A DNA stretch of 64,000 nucleotides from Alphaproteobacteria bacterium (lineage in GTDB: Bacteria; Pseudomonadota; Alphaproteobacteria; CADEGL01): contig JAPLOM010000011.1 of assembly GCA_026400755.1 (NCBI GenBank), positions 62,001 to 126,000 of the forward strand, given 5' to 3'. Below are positions 50,386 through 58,728 of this stretch, in pieces (within the stretch, counting starts at the first letter, position 1; every line of letters begins with the position of its first letter). A model generated the notes under the pieces. That model was not told the origin of the DNA and made no database searches. It saw only the letters and a program-made list of their open reading frames with translations. The position numbers were made by a program, and so were the translations under genes.

Positions 50386-51235
50386 ATGGATGCCATGTCG
50401 CTCCAATCCGCCGAAAAGACGCCCTCCGTTCACATCGAGATGACGCGCGCCGCCGGAGGCCCCTCCACGGAGGCGGCCAACCGCGTCGAGAAGGTCAGCA
50501 TTCGGAATCTCAATTTCTACTACAACAAGTTCGAAGCGCTGAAGAACATCAACCTACCGGTCTACGACCGTTGCGTGACGGCCTTCATCGGCCCGTCAGG
50601 CTGCGGCAAATCGACCCTTCTGCGCATCCTGAACCGGATCTACGATCTCTATCCAGGCCAGCGCGCCGAGGGCGAGGTTCTGCTGGACGGGCAGAACATC
50701 CTGTCGCCCAAGGTGGACCTCAATCTTCTGCGGGCACGGGTGGGCATGGTGTTCCAGAAACCCACGCCCTTTGCCATGTCGATCTACGACAACATCGCCT
50801 TCGGCATCCGCCTCTACGAGCGCCTGGGCCATGCCGACATGGACGAGCGGGTGGAATCCGCGCTGACGCGCCGCGTTGTGGGGAGAGATCAAGGACAAGC
50901 TGAAGCAGAGCGGCCTGAGCCTTTCCGGCGGCCAGCAGCAGCGCCTGTGCATCGCGCGCGGCGTGGCGGTCAAGCCCGACGTGCTGCTGCTCGACGAGCC
51001 GGCCTCCGCTCTCGACCCGATTTCCACCGCCAAGATCGAAGAACTGATCGACGAGTTGAAGTCGGACTATTGCATCGCCATCGTCACCCACAACATGCAG
51101 CAGGCCGCCCGCGCCTCCGATTTCACGGCCTTCATGTACTTGGGTGAGCTGGTCGAGTTCGGCCCGACCCAGACCATCTTCACCACGCCGACGAACAAGA
51201 AGACCGGGGATTACATCATGGGCCGTTTCGGCTGA
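50386..51235 (+). pseudogene. pstB: Phosphate ABC transporter ATPase PstB, interrupted by a frameshift
   Basis: ATPase of PstSCAB that also takes part in PhoR/PhoU repression. Frame 1 contains the Walker A motif GPSGCGKST and the Q-loop segment [20 protein letters not shown]. Near 50866-50872 the frame shifts, and the rest continues in another frame with [23 protein letters not shown] (signature), [12 protein letters not shown] (Walker B) and MGRFG at the end. PstB proteins read R-A-A-L-W here; the DNA reads ACGCGCCGCGTTGTGG where ACGCGCGCCGCGTTGTGG would restore it, so two bases (GC) appear missing from a GC repeat. If real, the ATPase is dead. Confidence 0.88.
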
Positions 51236-51278
51236 ACCGAGCCCGACGCGCCGCACGCACACGGACAGGATCCGACAA

Positions 51279-51992
51279 ATGAGCCAAACCCATATCGTCA
51301 AGAAGTACGACGAAGACCTGAAGCAGCTGAACGACCTGCTGGCCCGCATGGGCGGGTTGGCCGAGGCCCAGTTGAAGAGCGCGGTCGATTCAGTCGTCCG
51401 CCGCGACAGCGACATGGCCGCGCGCACGATCGAGAGCGACAACGAGACCGACGATCTGGAAATGCAGATCGACGACCGCGTGGTCAACGTTTTGGCCCTG
51501 CGCCAGCCGGTGGCGGCGGATCTGCGCGAGGTCGTCTCGGCGCTGAAGGTCTCCAACGAATTGGAGCGCGTGGCCGACTACGCGACCAACGTGGCCAAGC
51601 GCGCGATCCGGTTGAACGAATATCCCGCCATCCAGTCGATCGCGGCCATCCCGCGCATGGCGGAAGTCGCCCAGCAGATGATCAAGGACGTGCTGGACGC
51701 CTATATCAACCGCGACGTGGACAAAGCCATGGACGTCTGGCACCGCGACGACGACCTGGATGCCCTTCACACCGCCCTGTTTCGCGAGCTTCTGACCTAC
51801 ATGATGGAAGACCCGCGCAACATCACGCCGTGCACGCACATGCTGTTCATCGCGAAGAACATCGAGCGCATCGGCGACCACGCCACGAACATCGCCGAGA
51901 TGTGCCACTTCCTCGTCAACGGCGGTCCCTTTGTCGAATCGCGGCCCAAGGCCGCGGAGCGCGCCGCTAAAGCCAGTGGGAACGCCGCATGA
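51279..51992 (+). CDS. phoU: Phosphate transport regulator PhoU
   Basis: Links PstSCAB activity to PhoR and represses the Pho regulon when phosphate is ample. The 237-residue protein consists of two three-helix PhoU repeats; the metal-binding motifs are SNELERVADYATNVAKRA and AKNIERIGDHATNIAEM, both with the E-R-D/G-DH pattern. The ATG at 51279 follows a short spacer after pstB; a longer overlapping frame is not used. It overlaps phoB by 4 bases (ATGA), so regulator and sensor partner are coupled. Confidence 0.96.
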   Translation: MSQTHIVKKYDEDLKQLNDLLARMGGLAEAQLKSAVDSVVRRDSDMAARTIESDNETDDLEMQIDDRVVNVLALRQPVAADLREVVSALKVSNELERVADYATNVAKRAIRLNEYPAIQSIAAIPRMAEVAQQMIKDVLDAYINRDVDKAMDVWHRDDDLDALHTALFRELLTYMMEDPRNITPCTHMLFIAKNIERIGDHATNIAEMCHFLVNGGPFVESRPKAAERAAKASGNAA

Positions 51993-52681
51993 AGCCTCGT
52001 GTTCTGATCGTTGAGGACGAGCCCGCGATTGTCACCTTGCTGCGTTACAACTTGGAGCGCGAGGGCTTCGACGTCTCCGAGGCCTCGGACGGCGAGGAGG
52101 CCATGGTTTCCGTGGCCGAGCAGCGGCCGGATCTGATCGTCCTCGACTGGATGTTGCCGCACCTCTCGGGCCTTGAGGTTTGCCGTCAGCTACGCCGCGC
52201 GCCCGAAACGCGCGCGACGCCCATTATCATGCTGACCGCCAAAAGCGAGGGGCAGGACCGCGTTCGGGGCCTGGAAAGCGGCGCCGACGATTATGTCACC
52301 AAGCCGTTCTCGCCGGCCGAGGTGGTCGCGCGGGTTCGCGCCGTCCTGCGCCGGACCAAGCCGGCCACGGTCGACGAGATTTTGTCCTACGCCGACGTGG
52401 TGATGGATCTGGCCAACCACCGCGTCGTGCGCAACAGCGAGCCCGTGCATCTGGGACCGACCGAGTTCCGCCTGCTGCGCCATTTCATGGAGAACCCCGG
52501 CCGCGTCTTCTCGCGCGACCAGCTCTTGGATGCCGCCTGGGACCGGGACGCCGAGGTCGAGCCGCGCACGGTCGACGTCCACATCCGGCGCCTGCGCAAG
52601 GCGTTGAATCATGCCGACCGCGCCGATCTGATCCGCACCGTGCGCGCCTTCGGCTACGCGCTCGACGCCGAGGCCGCCTAG
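51989..52681 (+). CDS. phoB: Phosphate regulon response regulator PhoB
   Basis: DNA-binding response regulator of 230 residues. The receiver domain (1-125) carries acidic residues EDE near position 9-11, the phosphorylated Asp53 in IVLDWMLPHLSG, and Lys near residue 105 (VTKPFSPAEV). The winged-helix output domain (about 130-228) shows LGPTEFRLLRHFMENPGRVFSRDQLL and the wing RTVDVHIRRLRKAL. It ends the pst-phoU-phoB operon and converges on the macrodomain gene with a shared CTAG. PhoR is 12 kb upstream. Confidence 0.96.
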   Translation: MKPRVLIVEDEPAIVTLLRYNLEREGFDVSEASDGEEAMVSVAEQRPDLIVLDWMLPHLSGLEVCRQLRRAPETRATPIIMLTAKSEGQDRVRGLESGADDYVTKPFSPAEVVARVRAVLRRTKPATVDEILSYADVVMDLANHRVVRNSEPVHLGPTEFRLLRHFMENPGRVFSRDQLLDAAWDRDAEVEPRTVDVHIRRLRKALNHADRADLIRTVRAFGYALDAEAA

Positions 52682-53196
52682 CGCGCGACCGCTGTGCGCG
52701 CGGCCTCGAAGATCGCCGCCGCCTCCGCGCCAAAGCAAACGAGGCGTACCGCCGTGAAGTGCGCGTCGCCCTCGATCGCGTCCGCGACCGTGGAGAGCGC
52801 GATCTGGGCCGCACGCATCATGGGAAAGCCGTAGACGCCGGTCGAGATCGCGGGAAACGCGATCGTGCGGAGCCCGTGTTCGCGCGCGAGCGACAGCGCG
52901 TGGCGATGTCAGCTGGCAAGAAGCGCGTCTTCGTCCGCACCGCCACCCTCCCAAACAGGGCCCACGGCATGGATGACGTAATGGGCGGGTAAATCGAACC
53001 CAGGTGTGATGCGCGCCTCGCCCGTGGGGCAACCGCCGATGGCGCGGCATGCGTCCATGAGTTTAGGGCCGGCCTTGCGGTGGATGGCGCCGTCCACCCC
53101 GCCGCCGCCGCGCAGGCCCGAATTGGCGGCATTCACGACGGCATCGACCGCCTGGAGGGTGATGTCGCCCTCGACGACCGCGATCCGCGCCGGCAC
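52678..53196 (-). pseudogene. Macrodomain (O-acetyl-ADP-ribose deacetylase-like) gene with an in-frame TGA
   Basis: The first 95 codons encode a clear macrodomain: [38 protein letters not shown] and [26 protein letters not shown]. At 52909-52911 the frame meets TGA directly after DALLAS, where many family members have Cys. Past the TGA the same frame continues family-like (HRHALSLAREHGLRTIAFP, then AISTGVYGFP) down to TAG at 52678-52680. The whole would be 172 residues, the normal size. A Cys-to-stop point change, an error or, less likely, selenocysteine would explain it. I see no SECIS-like hairpin after the TGA. Confidence 0.85.
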
Positions 53197-53200
53197 CGCG

Positions 53201-54319
53201 TCAGTCCGTCAGGGCCTTCTCGGCGGTCACATGCGTATAGCCCAAGTCGCGCGCGACCGCCGCATAGGTCACCTTGCCGCGCGAGACGTTGAGGCCGTTG
53301 CGCAGATGCGCGTTGGCCTGAAGCGCCGCCTTGTAGCCCTGGCTGGCCAAGGCGAGCGTGAAGGGTAGGGTCGCGTTGTTGAGCGCGAAGGTCGAGGTGC
53401 GCGGCACCGCACCCGGCATGTTGGTGACGCAGTAATGCACCACGCCATCCAAATTGAAGGTTGGCTCGGCATGAGTGGTCGGCCGGCTTGTCTCGAAGCA
53501 ACCGCCTTGGTCGATCGAGATATCCACCAGCACCGATCCCCGGCGCATCTTGGACACCATTTCCTTCGACACGAGCTTGGGCGCGGCGGCGCCCGGCACC
53601 AGCACCGCGCCCACCACCAGGTCGGAATGGAGGACATGGGCCTCGATCGCGTCGACCGTGGCGTAAATCGTGTTCAATTTGGCGCCGAACAGCGTGTCCA
53701 ACTCGTAGAGGCGGCGCAGCGACTTGTCGACGACGGTGACGCGCGCTTCCATGCCGATGGCCATGCGCACCGCGTTGGTGCCAGCGACGCCGCCACCGAT
53801 CACAAGGACATCCGCGGCCGGCACGCCCGGCACGCCGCCCAACAGCACGCCACGGCCGCCTTGCGCCTTTTCCAAGCAATGGGCGCCGGCCTGGATCGAC
53901 ATGCGCCCGGCCACCTCGCTCATGGGCGCCAAAAGCGGCAGGCCGCCCAACGCATCGGTGACCGTCTCGTAGGCGATGGCGATGCAGCCCGATTCGACCA
54001 AGGCCTTGGTCAGCGCGGGCTCGGCCGCCAGATGCAGATAGGTGAACAGGATCTGGCCGTCGCGCAGCAGCTTGTATTCCTGCGCCTGCGGCTCCTTCAC
54101 CTTCACGATCATGTCGGCCTTGGCGAATATTTCCGCCGCGTCGGAAACGATCTTGGCTCCAGCGGCCTGGTAGTCGGCGTCGGTGATGCCGATGCCCTCG
54201 CCCGCCTTGCTCTGGACCATCACCTCGTGGCCGTGATGCGCCAATTCGCGCACGCTGCCGGGCACCATTCCCACGCGGTATTCGTGATTTTTGATTTCCT
54301 TGGGAACGCCGACGCGCAT
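53201..54319 (-). CDS. ald: Alanine dehydrogenase
   Basis: NAD-dependent interconversion of alanine and pyruvate plus ammonia. The 372-residue protein (family norm about 371) starts [20 protein letters not shown], the classic signature with pyruvate-binding Arg15, and has Lys near residue 75 ([13 protein letters not shown]). The NAD-binding [16 protein letters not shown] sits near residue 175. Its start has GAGGTGG upstream. It is 57 bases downstream of the ampG-like gene and 4 upstream of the macrodomain gene. Confidence 0.97.
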   Translation of the reverse strand: MRVGVPKEIKNHEYRVGMVPGSVRELAHHGHEVMVQSKAGEGIGITDADYQAAGAKIVSDAAEIFAKADMIVKVKEPQAQEYKLLRDGQILFTYLHLAAEPALTKALVESGCIAIAYETVTDALGGLPLLAPMSEVAGRMSIQAGAHCLEKAQGGRGVLLGGVPGVPAADVLVIGGGVAGTNAVRMAIGMEARVTVVDKSLRRLYELDTLFGAKLNTIYATVDAIEAHVLHSDLVVGAVLVPGAAAPKLVSKEMVSKMRRGSVLVDISIDQGGCFETSRPTTHAEPTFNLDGVVHYCVTNMPGAVPRTSTFALNNATLPFTLALASQGYKAALQANAHLRNGLNVSRGKVTYAAVARDLGYTHVTAEKALTD

Positions 54320-54376
54320 GATCCACCTCGCCTGACAAACCGGATGGCGAAGGATGCGCCGCCCGAAGGCGCGCGG

Positions 54377-55732
54377 TCAACGTGGGGCGGGCGCGGTGTT
54401 CTGCCGCCGCAATAGGATCAGGGCCAGCACGATGGCGGGCACGCCCATCGCGGCCGTGTAGACGAAGAACATAGGAAAACCGATGGCTTCGACGATCCAA
54501 CCCGAGGCGCCGGCCAAAAGCTTACCCGGCAACGCCATGAACGAGCTGAACAGCGCGTATTGGGTCGCGGTGTAGTTCACGTTGGTGAGGCCGGATAGAT
54601 AGGCGATCAGCGCGGTGCCGGACAGGCCGCTGGCCAGGTTCTCGGCGCTGATGACAAGGACCAGGAGCGTCGTGTCCTTGCCATGCACCGCGAGGAGGCC
54701 GAACAGCAAGTTGGTCGCCGCCATGAGAAGTGTGCAGAGGACGAGCGGCCGCCCGACGCCGAAGCGCGCGATGATGGCACCGCCCGCGAGCGCACCCACG
54801 ATGCTGAGCGCGATGCCGTAGCTTTTGCTGATGATCGCGATCTCGGTCTTGGAGAAGCCGAGTTGGAAATAGAAGGGCTGCGCCATCACCGCCCAGACGC
54901 GATCCGACATCCAATAGCAGCCGATGAAGGCCAGGATAAGGAGCGCGGACCAGCCGTTGCGTGCGAAGAAATCGACGAAAGGGTTGATGACCGCGTTGCC
55001 GAACCAGGCCAGCGCGGGCCCCAGCCCGCCGCGCCCAACCTTCTCCGAAAGCCGCGCCTCGCGCGCTTGCGTTTCGGGGTCGAGGCGCGGCTTGGGCTCG
55101 CGCACGCAAAAGGTCGTGACGACGCCGACCGCCATCAGACCGACCATGGCGAGATACCCGATGGTCCAGCCGTTCCCGCCGTCGACCGCGTCGACCAAGA
55201 GAAACACGCCCGCGCCCGCCGCGAACAGGGCGATGCGGTAGCCCAGCTGATAGGCGCCCGCGAGGGCGCCTTGCGTTTCTTGCGGCGCGATCTCGATGCG
55301 CCACGCGTCGATCGCGATGTCCTGGGTCGCACTCGCGAAGGCGACGATGGTGGCGCAAAGCGCCATGGTCCAGAGATCGGTGCGCGGATCGGTGAAGGCC
55401 ATGCCCACGAGGCCGGCGGCGATGCACACTTGCGCAAGCAGCATCCAGGCGCGGCGGCGGCCGAGCAGCGCACCGAGGATGGGCAAGGGCATGCGGTCGA
55501 CGAGCGGCGCCCAGACGAACTTGAAACCCCAAGCCAGGCCAGCGAAGGAGAACAGGCCGATCGTGTGCAGCGAAACACCCGTCTCGCTCAACCAGCGCGA
55601 GAGGGTGGCGAAGACCAGCGGAAAAGGCAGCCCGGCCGAGAAGCCGAGGAACAACATGCCAGCGACGCTGGGCTCACGGTAGGCGGCCAGCGCGCGGCGC
55701 CAGCCCCGGGGTTCGGCCGCGGCCTGGCTCAA
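54377..55732 (-). CDS. ampG: AmpG-like muropeptide permease (MFS)
   Basis: Inner-membrane transporter of 451 residues with about 12-14 membrane segments. The N-terminal LFLGFSAGLPFPLVFATLSRWL and FKFVWAPLVDRMPLP segments, and FASATQDIAIDAWRIE, are signatures of the AmpG subgroup of the major facilitator superfamily, which imports anhydro-muropeptides for cell-wall recycling. Its start overlaps the end of the sugar-kinase-type gene by 4 bases. No beta-lactamase or anhydromuramidase gene is in the window. Family placement is firm; the substrate is inferred. Confidence 0.88.
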   Translation of the reverse strand: MSQAAAEPRGWRRALAAYREPSVAGMLFLGFSAGLPFPLVFATLSRWLSETGVSLHTIGLFSFAGLAWGFKFVWAPLVDRMPLPILGALLGRRRAWMLLAQVCIAAGLVGMAFTDPRTDLWTMALCATIVAFASATQDIAIDAWRIEIAPQETQGALAGAYQLGYRIALFAAGAGVFLLVDAVDGGNGWTIGYLAMVGLMAVGVVTTFCVREPKPRLDPETQAREARLSEKVGRGGLGPALAWFGNAVINPFVDFFARNGWSALLILAFIGCYWMSDRVWAVMAQPFYFQLGFSKTEIAIISKSYGIALSIVGALAGGAIIARFGVGRPLVLCTLLMAATNLLFGLLAVHGKDTTLLVLVISAENLASGLSGTALIAYLSGLTNVNYTATQYALFSSFMALPGKLLAGASGWIVEAIGFPMFFVYTAAMGVPAIVLALILLRRQNTAPAPR

Positions 55733-56715
55733 CCGAGCCGGCTCCGCACGAGCGCATCCAGCTTGGCCGCCGGACGGGCGCCCACATGAGAGATGATCTC
55801 GGCCGCCGCGATGGCGCCCACGCGGCCTGCGCGCGCCATGTCGTAGCCGTTGGTGAGGCCATAGAGGAAGCCGGCGGCATAGAGATCGCCCGCGCCGGTC
55901 GTGTCGACCACCTTGTCGACGCGCTCGGCCTTCACCTCATAGATGGCATCGCCCGAGACCACCACCGAGCCCTTCTCGCTGCGCGTCAGGATGGCCAGAT
56001 CGCACTGGCCGCGCACGGCGCGCACGGCCGAATCGAAATCATCGCAGCGGTAGAGTGCTGTGATCTCGGCTTCGTTCGCGAAGAGGATGTCGACCGAGCC
56101 CACCAGGAGGTCGAGGAAGTCATCCCGATGCCGGTCGACGCAGAACGCGTCCGACAGGGTGAGCGCCACCTTGTGGCCGGCGTCGCGCGCCACGCGTGCG
56201 GCCTTGCGGAACGCATCTTTCGCCCGCGGCGGGTCGAACAGGTAACCCTCCAGATAGGTCACCTTGGCCTTCGCGACGACGTTGGCGTCGATGTCCTCGG
56301 GCCCCAGCTCATTCGAGATACCGAGGAAGGTGTTCATCGTGCGCTGGGCGTCGGGAGTGATCAGGATCAGGCAGCGCGCCGTGGGCGCGCCCTCCAGGGC
56401 CAACGGAACCTTGTAGGACACGCCGGCCGCGCGGATGTCGTGCTGGAAGACCTTGCCCAGCTCGTCATCGCGCACCTTGCCGACATAGGCCGCCTTGCCG
56501 CCGAGCGAGGCGATGCCCGCGACGGTGTTGGCGGCCGAACCGCCCGACATCTCGGTCCCCGGTCCCATCAGGGCATAGAGCGACAGGGCGCGTTCCGCGT
56601 CGATCAGGGTCATGGCCCCCTTGGCCAGGCCGTTCGTCGCCAGGAACGCGTCATCGCAGCGCGCGATCACGTCGACGATGGCGTTTCCGATGCCGACGAC
56701 GTCATACGCACCCAT
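55729..56715 (-). CDS. PfkB-family kinase, adenosine-kinase-like
   Basis: A 328-residue ribokinase/PfkB-fold enzyme. YDVVGIGNAIVDVIA near the N-terminus, MSGGSAANTVAGIASLGGKAAYVGKVRDD (substrate site) and DTTGAGDLYAAGFLYGL with the catalytic Asp are clear. The arrangement resembles the alphaproteobacterial adenosine kinase subgroup, so adenosine plus ATP to AMP is the likely reaction, but other nucleoside or sugar substrates are possible. The ATG at 56713-56715 is chosen: 20 further in-frame codons upstream are not PfkB-like. A candidate promoter lies 33 bases upstream. Confidence 0.85.
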   Translation of the reverse strand: MGAYDVVGIGNAIVDVIARCDDAFLATNGLAKGAMTLIDAERALSLYALMGPGTEMSGGSAANTVAGIASLGGKAAYVGKVRDDELGKVFQHDIRAAGVSYKVPLALEGAPTARCLILITPDAQRTMNTFLGISNELGPEDIDANVVAKAKVTYLEGYLFDPPRAKDAFRKAARVARDAGHKVALTLSDAFCVDRHRDDFLDLLVGSVDILFANEAEITALYRCDDFDSAVRAVRGQCDLAILTRSEKGSVVVSGDAIYEVKAERVDKVVDTTGAGDLYAAGFLYGLTNGYDMARAGRVGAIAAAEIISHVGARPAAKLDALVRSRLG

Positions 56716-56747
56716 GGGGAAAACCTCGAGAAGCCGCAGAGGCCGCG

Positions 56748-56775
56748 AGTATAGCGGGGCCGAGTCGTGGAACAA
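56748..56775 (-). promoter_or_regulatory. Candidate promoter of the kinase-ampG unit
   Basis: On the minus strand TTGTTC (56770-56775) and TATACT (56748-56753) are 16 bases apart. The -10 box is strong, the -35 moderate. It lies in the 106-base divergent gap to the EI24-like gene. Confidence 0.5.
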
Positions 56776-56821
56776 GGCGGGCGCGCTTTACGCGACGGGC
56801 GCGGCGCTGCATTCTCGCCCC

Positions 56822-57502
56822 ATGTTGGGACTTTTCTTCCGCTCCTTCTCCGAGTTGCTCCAGCCGGAGGCGCGCAGCCTTCTGATCCGCAGCCTGCTGT
56901 GGAGCGTCGTGGTTCTGGTCGTCCTCTGCATCGGGATCTGGGTCTTCCTCGGCACCACGCGGCTGTTCGAGCAAAGCTGGCTGGAAGACACGGTCGATGT
57001 GGCCGGCGGTTTGGGCGCCGTCGTCCTGGCCTATCTTTTGTTTCCCGCCGTCATCGGTCTGGTCTCGAGCCTGTTCCTGGACGAGATCGCGGACAACGTG
57101 GAGGCCCGGCACTATCCCGACGCCAAGGGGACGCGCCAGGTTTCGGTGAAGGAGAATCTGGTCGTCGCCGCCCGTTTCACCGGCTTGCTCTTGCTGGTCA
57201 ATCTGATCGCCCTGCCCGTGTATCTGGTTCTTTTGTTCTTTCCACCCGGCCTCATCGCCTTCTCGGCGTTGGTGAACGGCTATTTGATGGGGCGGGAGTA
57301 TTTCGAGCTGGTGGCGCTGCGCCACATGGAGCCGGTCGCGGCGCGCATTGCCTTCCGCCGCAACCGCAACCGGCTGAGCGTCGCGGGTGCCGTGATCGCG
57401 GTCATGCTGGGCATTCCCCTGGTCAATCTTTTGGCGCCGATCGTGGCCACGGCCTTCATGGTCCACCTGTTCGCGGACATGCGCCGCCGGGGCGTCGCAT
57501 GA
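56822..57502 (+). CDS. EI24/CysZ-like membrane protein
   Basis: A 226-residue inner-membrane protein with about four to five hydrophobic segments: residues near 21-43, 60-82, 118-150 and 195-220. The sequence belongs to the EI24-domain (CysZ-like) family: LFFRSFSELLQPEARSLL, SSLFLDEIADNVEARHYP and NGYLMGREYFELVALRHM are its recurring blocks. E. coli CysZ is a sulfate channel, but no sulfate-assimilation genes are nearby, so the substrate is open. The ATG at 56822 is chosen; the lipoprotein gene starts on its stop (ATGA). Confidence 0.8.
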   Translation: MLGLFFRSFSELLQPEARSLLIRSLLWSVVVLVVLCIGIWVFLGTTRLFEQSWLEDTVDVAGGLGAVVLAYLLFPAVIGLVSSLFLDEIADNVEARHYPDAKGTRQVSVKENLVVAARFTGLLLLVNLIALPVYLVLLFFPPGLIAFSALVNGYLMGREYFELVALRHMEPVAARIAFRRNRNRLSVAGAVIAVMLGIPLVNLLAPIVATAFMVHLFADMRRRGVA

Positions 57503-57990
57503 GCCGAGTTGTAACAATCAAAACGGCGTTCGCCATGGCCGCGCTCCTGACGCTGCCGGCCTGCGGCATGGTGGGATCGAAGGACATGGATGTGGCGGCC
57601 CAGCCCGCCGGGACGCAATCGGCCGCAAGCCCTTCTGCGCCCAGTGCGCCGGCCCCCTCCTCCAAACCGCCTCCCGCCGCGGTCCAGCCCGCGCCGCAGG
57701 CGCCGACGGCATCCTTGCCCCAGCCGAGCCCCGACCAGTTGATGGGCCTGGATGCACAAGGCGTGACGCGCCTCTTGGGCCAGCCTGGCCTGAAGCGCAT
57801 CGAAGGTCCGGCCCATGTCTGGCAATACGCCAACCGGCTCTGCGTCCTGGATGTCGTGATGTATGACGACGAGGCGAAGCGCGGGCTGCGCGTGAACTAT
57901 GTCGAGCTGCGCGATCCCACGGGCGGCAGCGCCGTGCCGCGCAACTGCTTCCGCTCGTTCCTCAAGAACCCGCCCGATGGCGGGGCGTGA
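57499..57990 (+). CDS. Small proline-rich lipoprotein of unknown function
   Basis: A 163-residue precursor with a lipobox: AALLTLPACG, with the modified Cys at residue 22. Next comes a Pro/Ala/Ser-rich linker (about 40-78). The C-terminal 80 residues form a small conserved-looking domain (LMGLDAQGVTRLLGQPGLKRIEGP, WQYANRLCVLDVVMYDD, RNCFRSFL) similar in style to SmpA/OmlA-type outer-membrane lipoproteins, and two Cys there could form a disulfide. It is coupled to the EI24-like gene by a 4-base overlap, and its 3' end overlaps nth by 29 bases on the opposite strand. Confidence 0.8.
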   Translation: MSRVVTIKTAFAMAALLTLPACGMVGSKDMDVAAQPAGTQSAASPSAPSAPAPSSKPPPAAVQPAPQAPTASLPQPSPDQLMGLDAQGVTRLLGQPGLKRIEGPAHVWQYANRLCVLDVVMYDDEAKRGLRVNYVELRDPTGGSAVPRNCFRSFLKNPPDGGA

Positions 57991-58645
57991 ACGCGATCGA
58001 ATCGCCGTCGATCGCCGGCGTCTTGTCCTTATAAGCGCACAATTCACGCACGACGCAGACCGGACAATCCGGCTTGCGCGCCTTGCACGTGTAGCGCCCG
58101 TGCAGGATCAGCCAGTGATGCGCGCCGTGCTTCCATGTGTCGGGCACGACCTTCATCAGCCGATCTTCCACCGCATGCGGCGTCTTGGCGCGCGCCAATC
58201 CCGTGCGGTTGGCGACGCGGAAGACATGGGTGTCGACGGCGATCGTGTTCTCGCCGAACGCCTCGTGCAGCACGACGCTGGCCGTCTTGCGCCCCACCCC
58301 CGGCAATGCCTCCAATGCCTCACGCTCACGCGGCACCTGGCTGCCGTGTTTCTCGACCAGGATTTTCGACAGCGCGACGACGTTCTTGGCCTTGGTGTTG
58401 AACAGGCCGATCGTCTTGATGAAATTCCGCACCTTCGTTTCGCCCAAGGCCGCCATCTTCTCCGGTGTATCGGCCAGGGCGAACAAGGGCGGCGTCGCCT
58501 TGTTGACCGAAACATCGGTGGCCTGGGCCGAGAGCACCACCGCGACCAGGAGCGTGAACGGGTTGGCGTATTCCAGTTCGGTGCGCGGCGCCGGAATCGC
58601 CGCGGACAGGCGGCGGAAGAACGCGTCGATGTCCTTTTCCTTCAT
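57962..58645 (-). CDS. nth: Endonuclease III
   Basis: Base-excision repair glycosylase/AP lyase for oxidised pyrimidines. The 227-residue protein has the helix-hairpin-helix LPGVGRKTASVVL with catalytic Lys120, Asp138 in VDTHVFRVANR, and the [4Fe-4S] ligands Cys187, Cys194, Cys197 and Cys203 in the C-X6-C-X2-C-X5-C pattern. All catalytic residues are present. Its last 9 codons overlap the end of the lipoprotein gene. Confidence 0.97.
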   Translation of the reverse strand: MKEKDIDAFFRRLSAAIPAPRTELEYANPFTLLVAVVLSAQATDVSVNKATPPLFALADTPEKMAALGETKVRNFIKTIGLFNTKAKNVVALSKILVEKHGSQVPREREALEALPGVGRKTASVVLHEAFGENTIAVDTHVFRVANRTGLARAKTPHAVEDRLMKVVPDTWKHGAHHWLILHGRYTCKARKPDCPVCVVRELCAYKDKTPAIDGDSIAFTPRHRAGS

Positions 58646-58728
58646 GGCCCGATGGTAACCGCGCCCGGCCCCCTGTGCGAGGCCGCCCAGGCTTTACCCC
58701 CCTTTCGCGCGCCGCCTATGATGACGGC

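Noticed and set aside
52840-52908. Selenocysteine insertion element after the macrodomain TGA
   Set aside because: The bases just after the TGA do not form a clear stem with an apical GGTC-type loop at the usual distance; a nonsense mutation or error is simpler.
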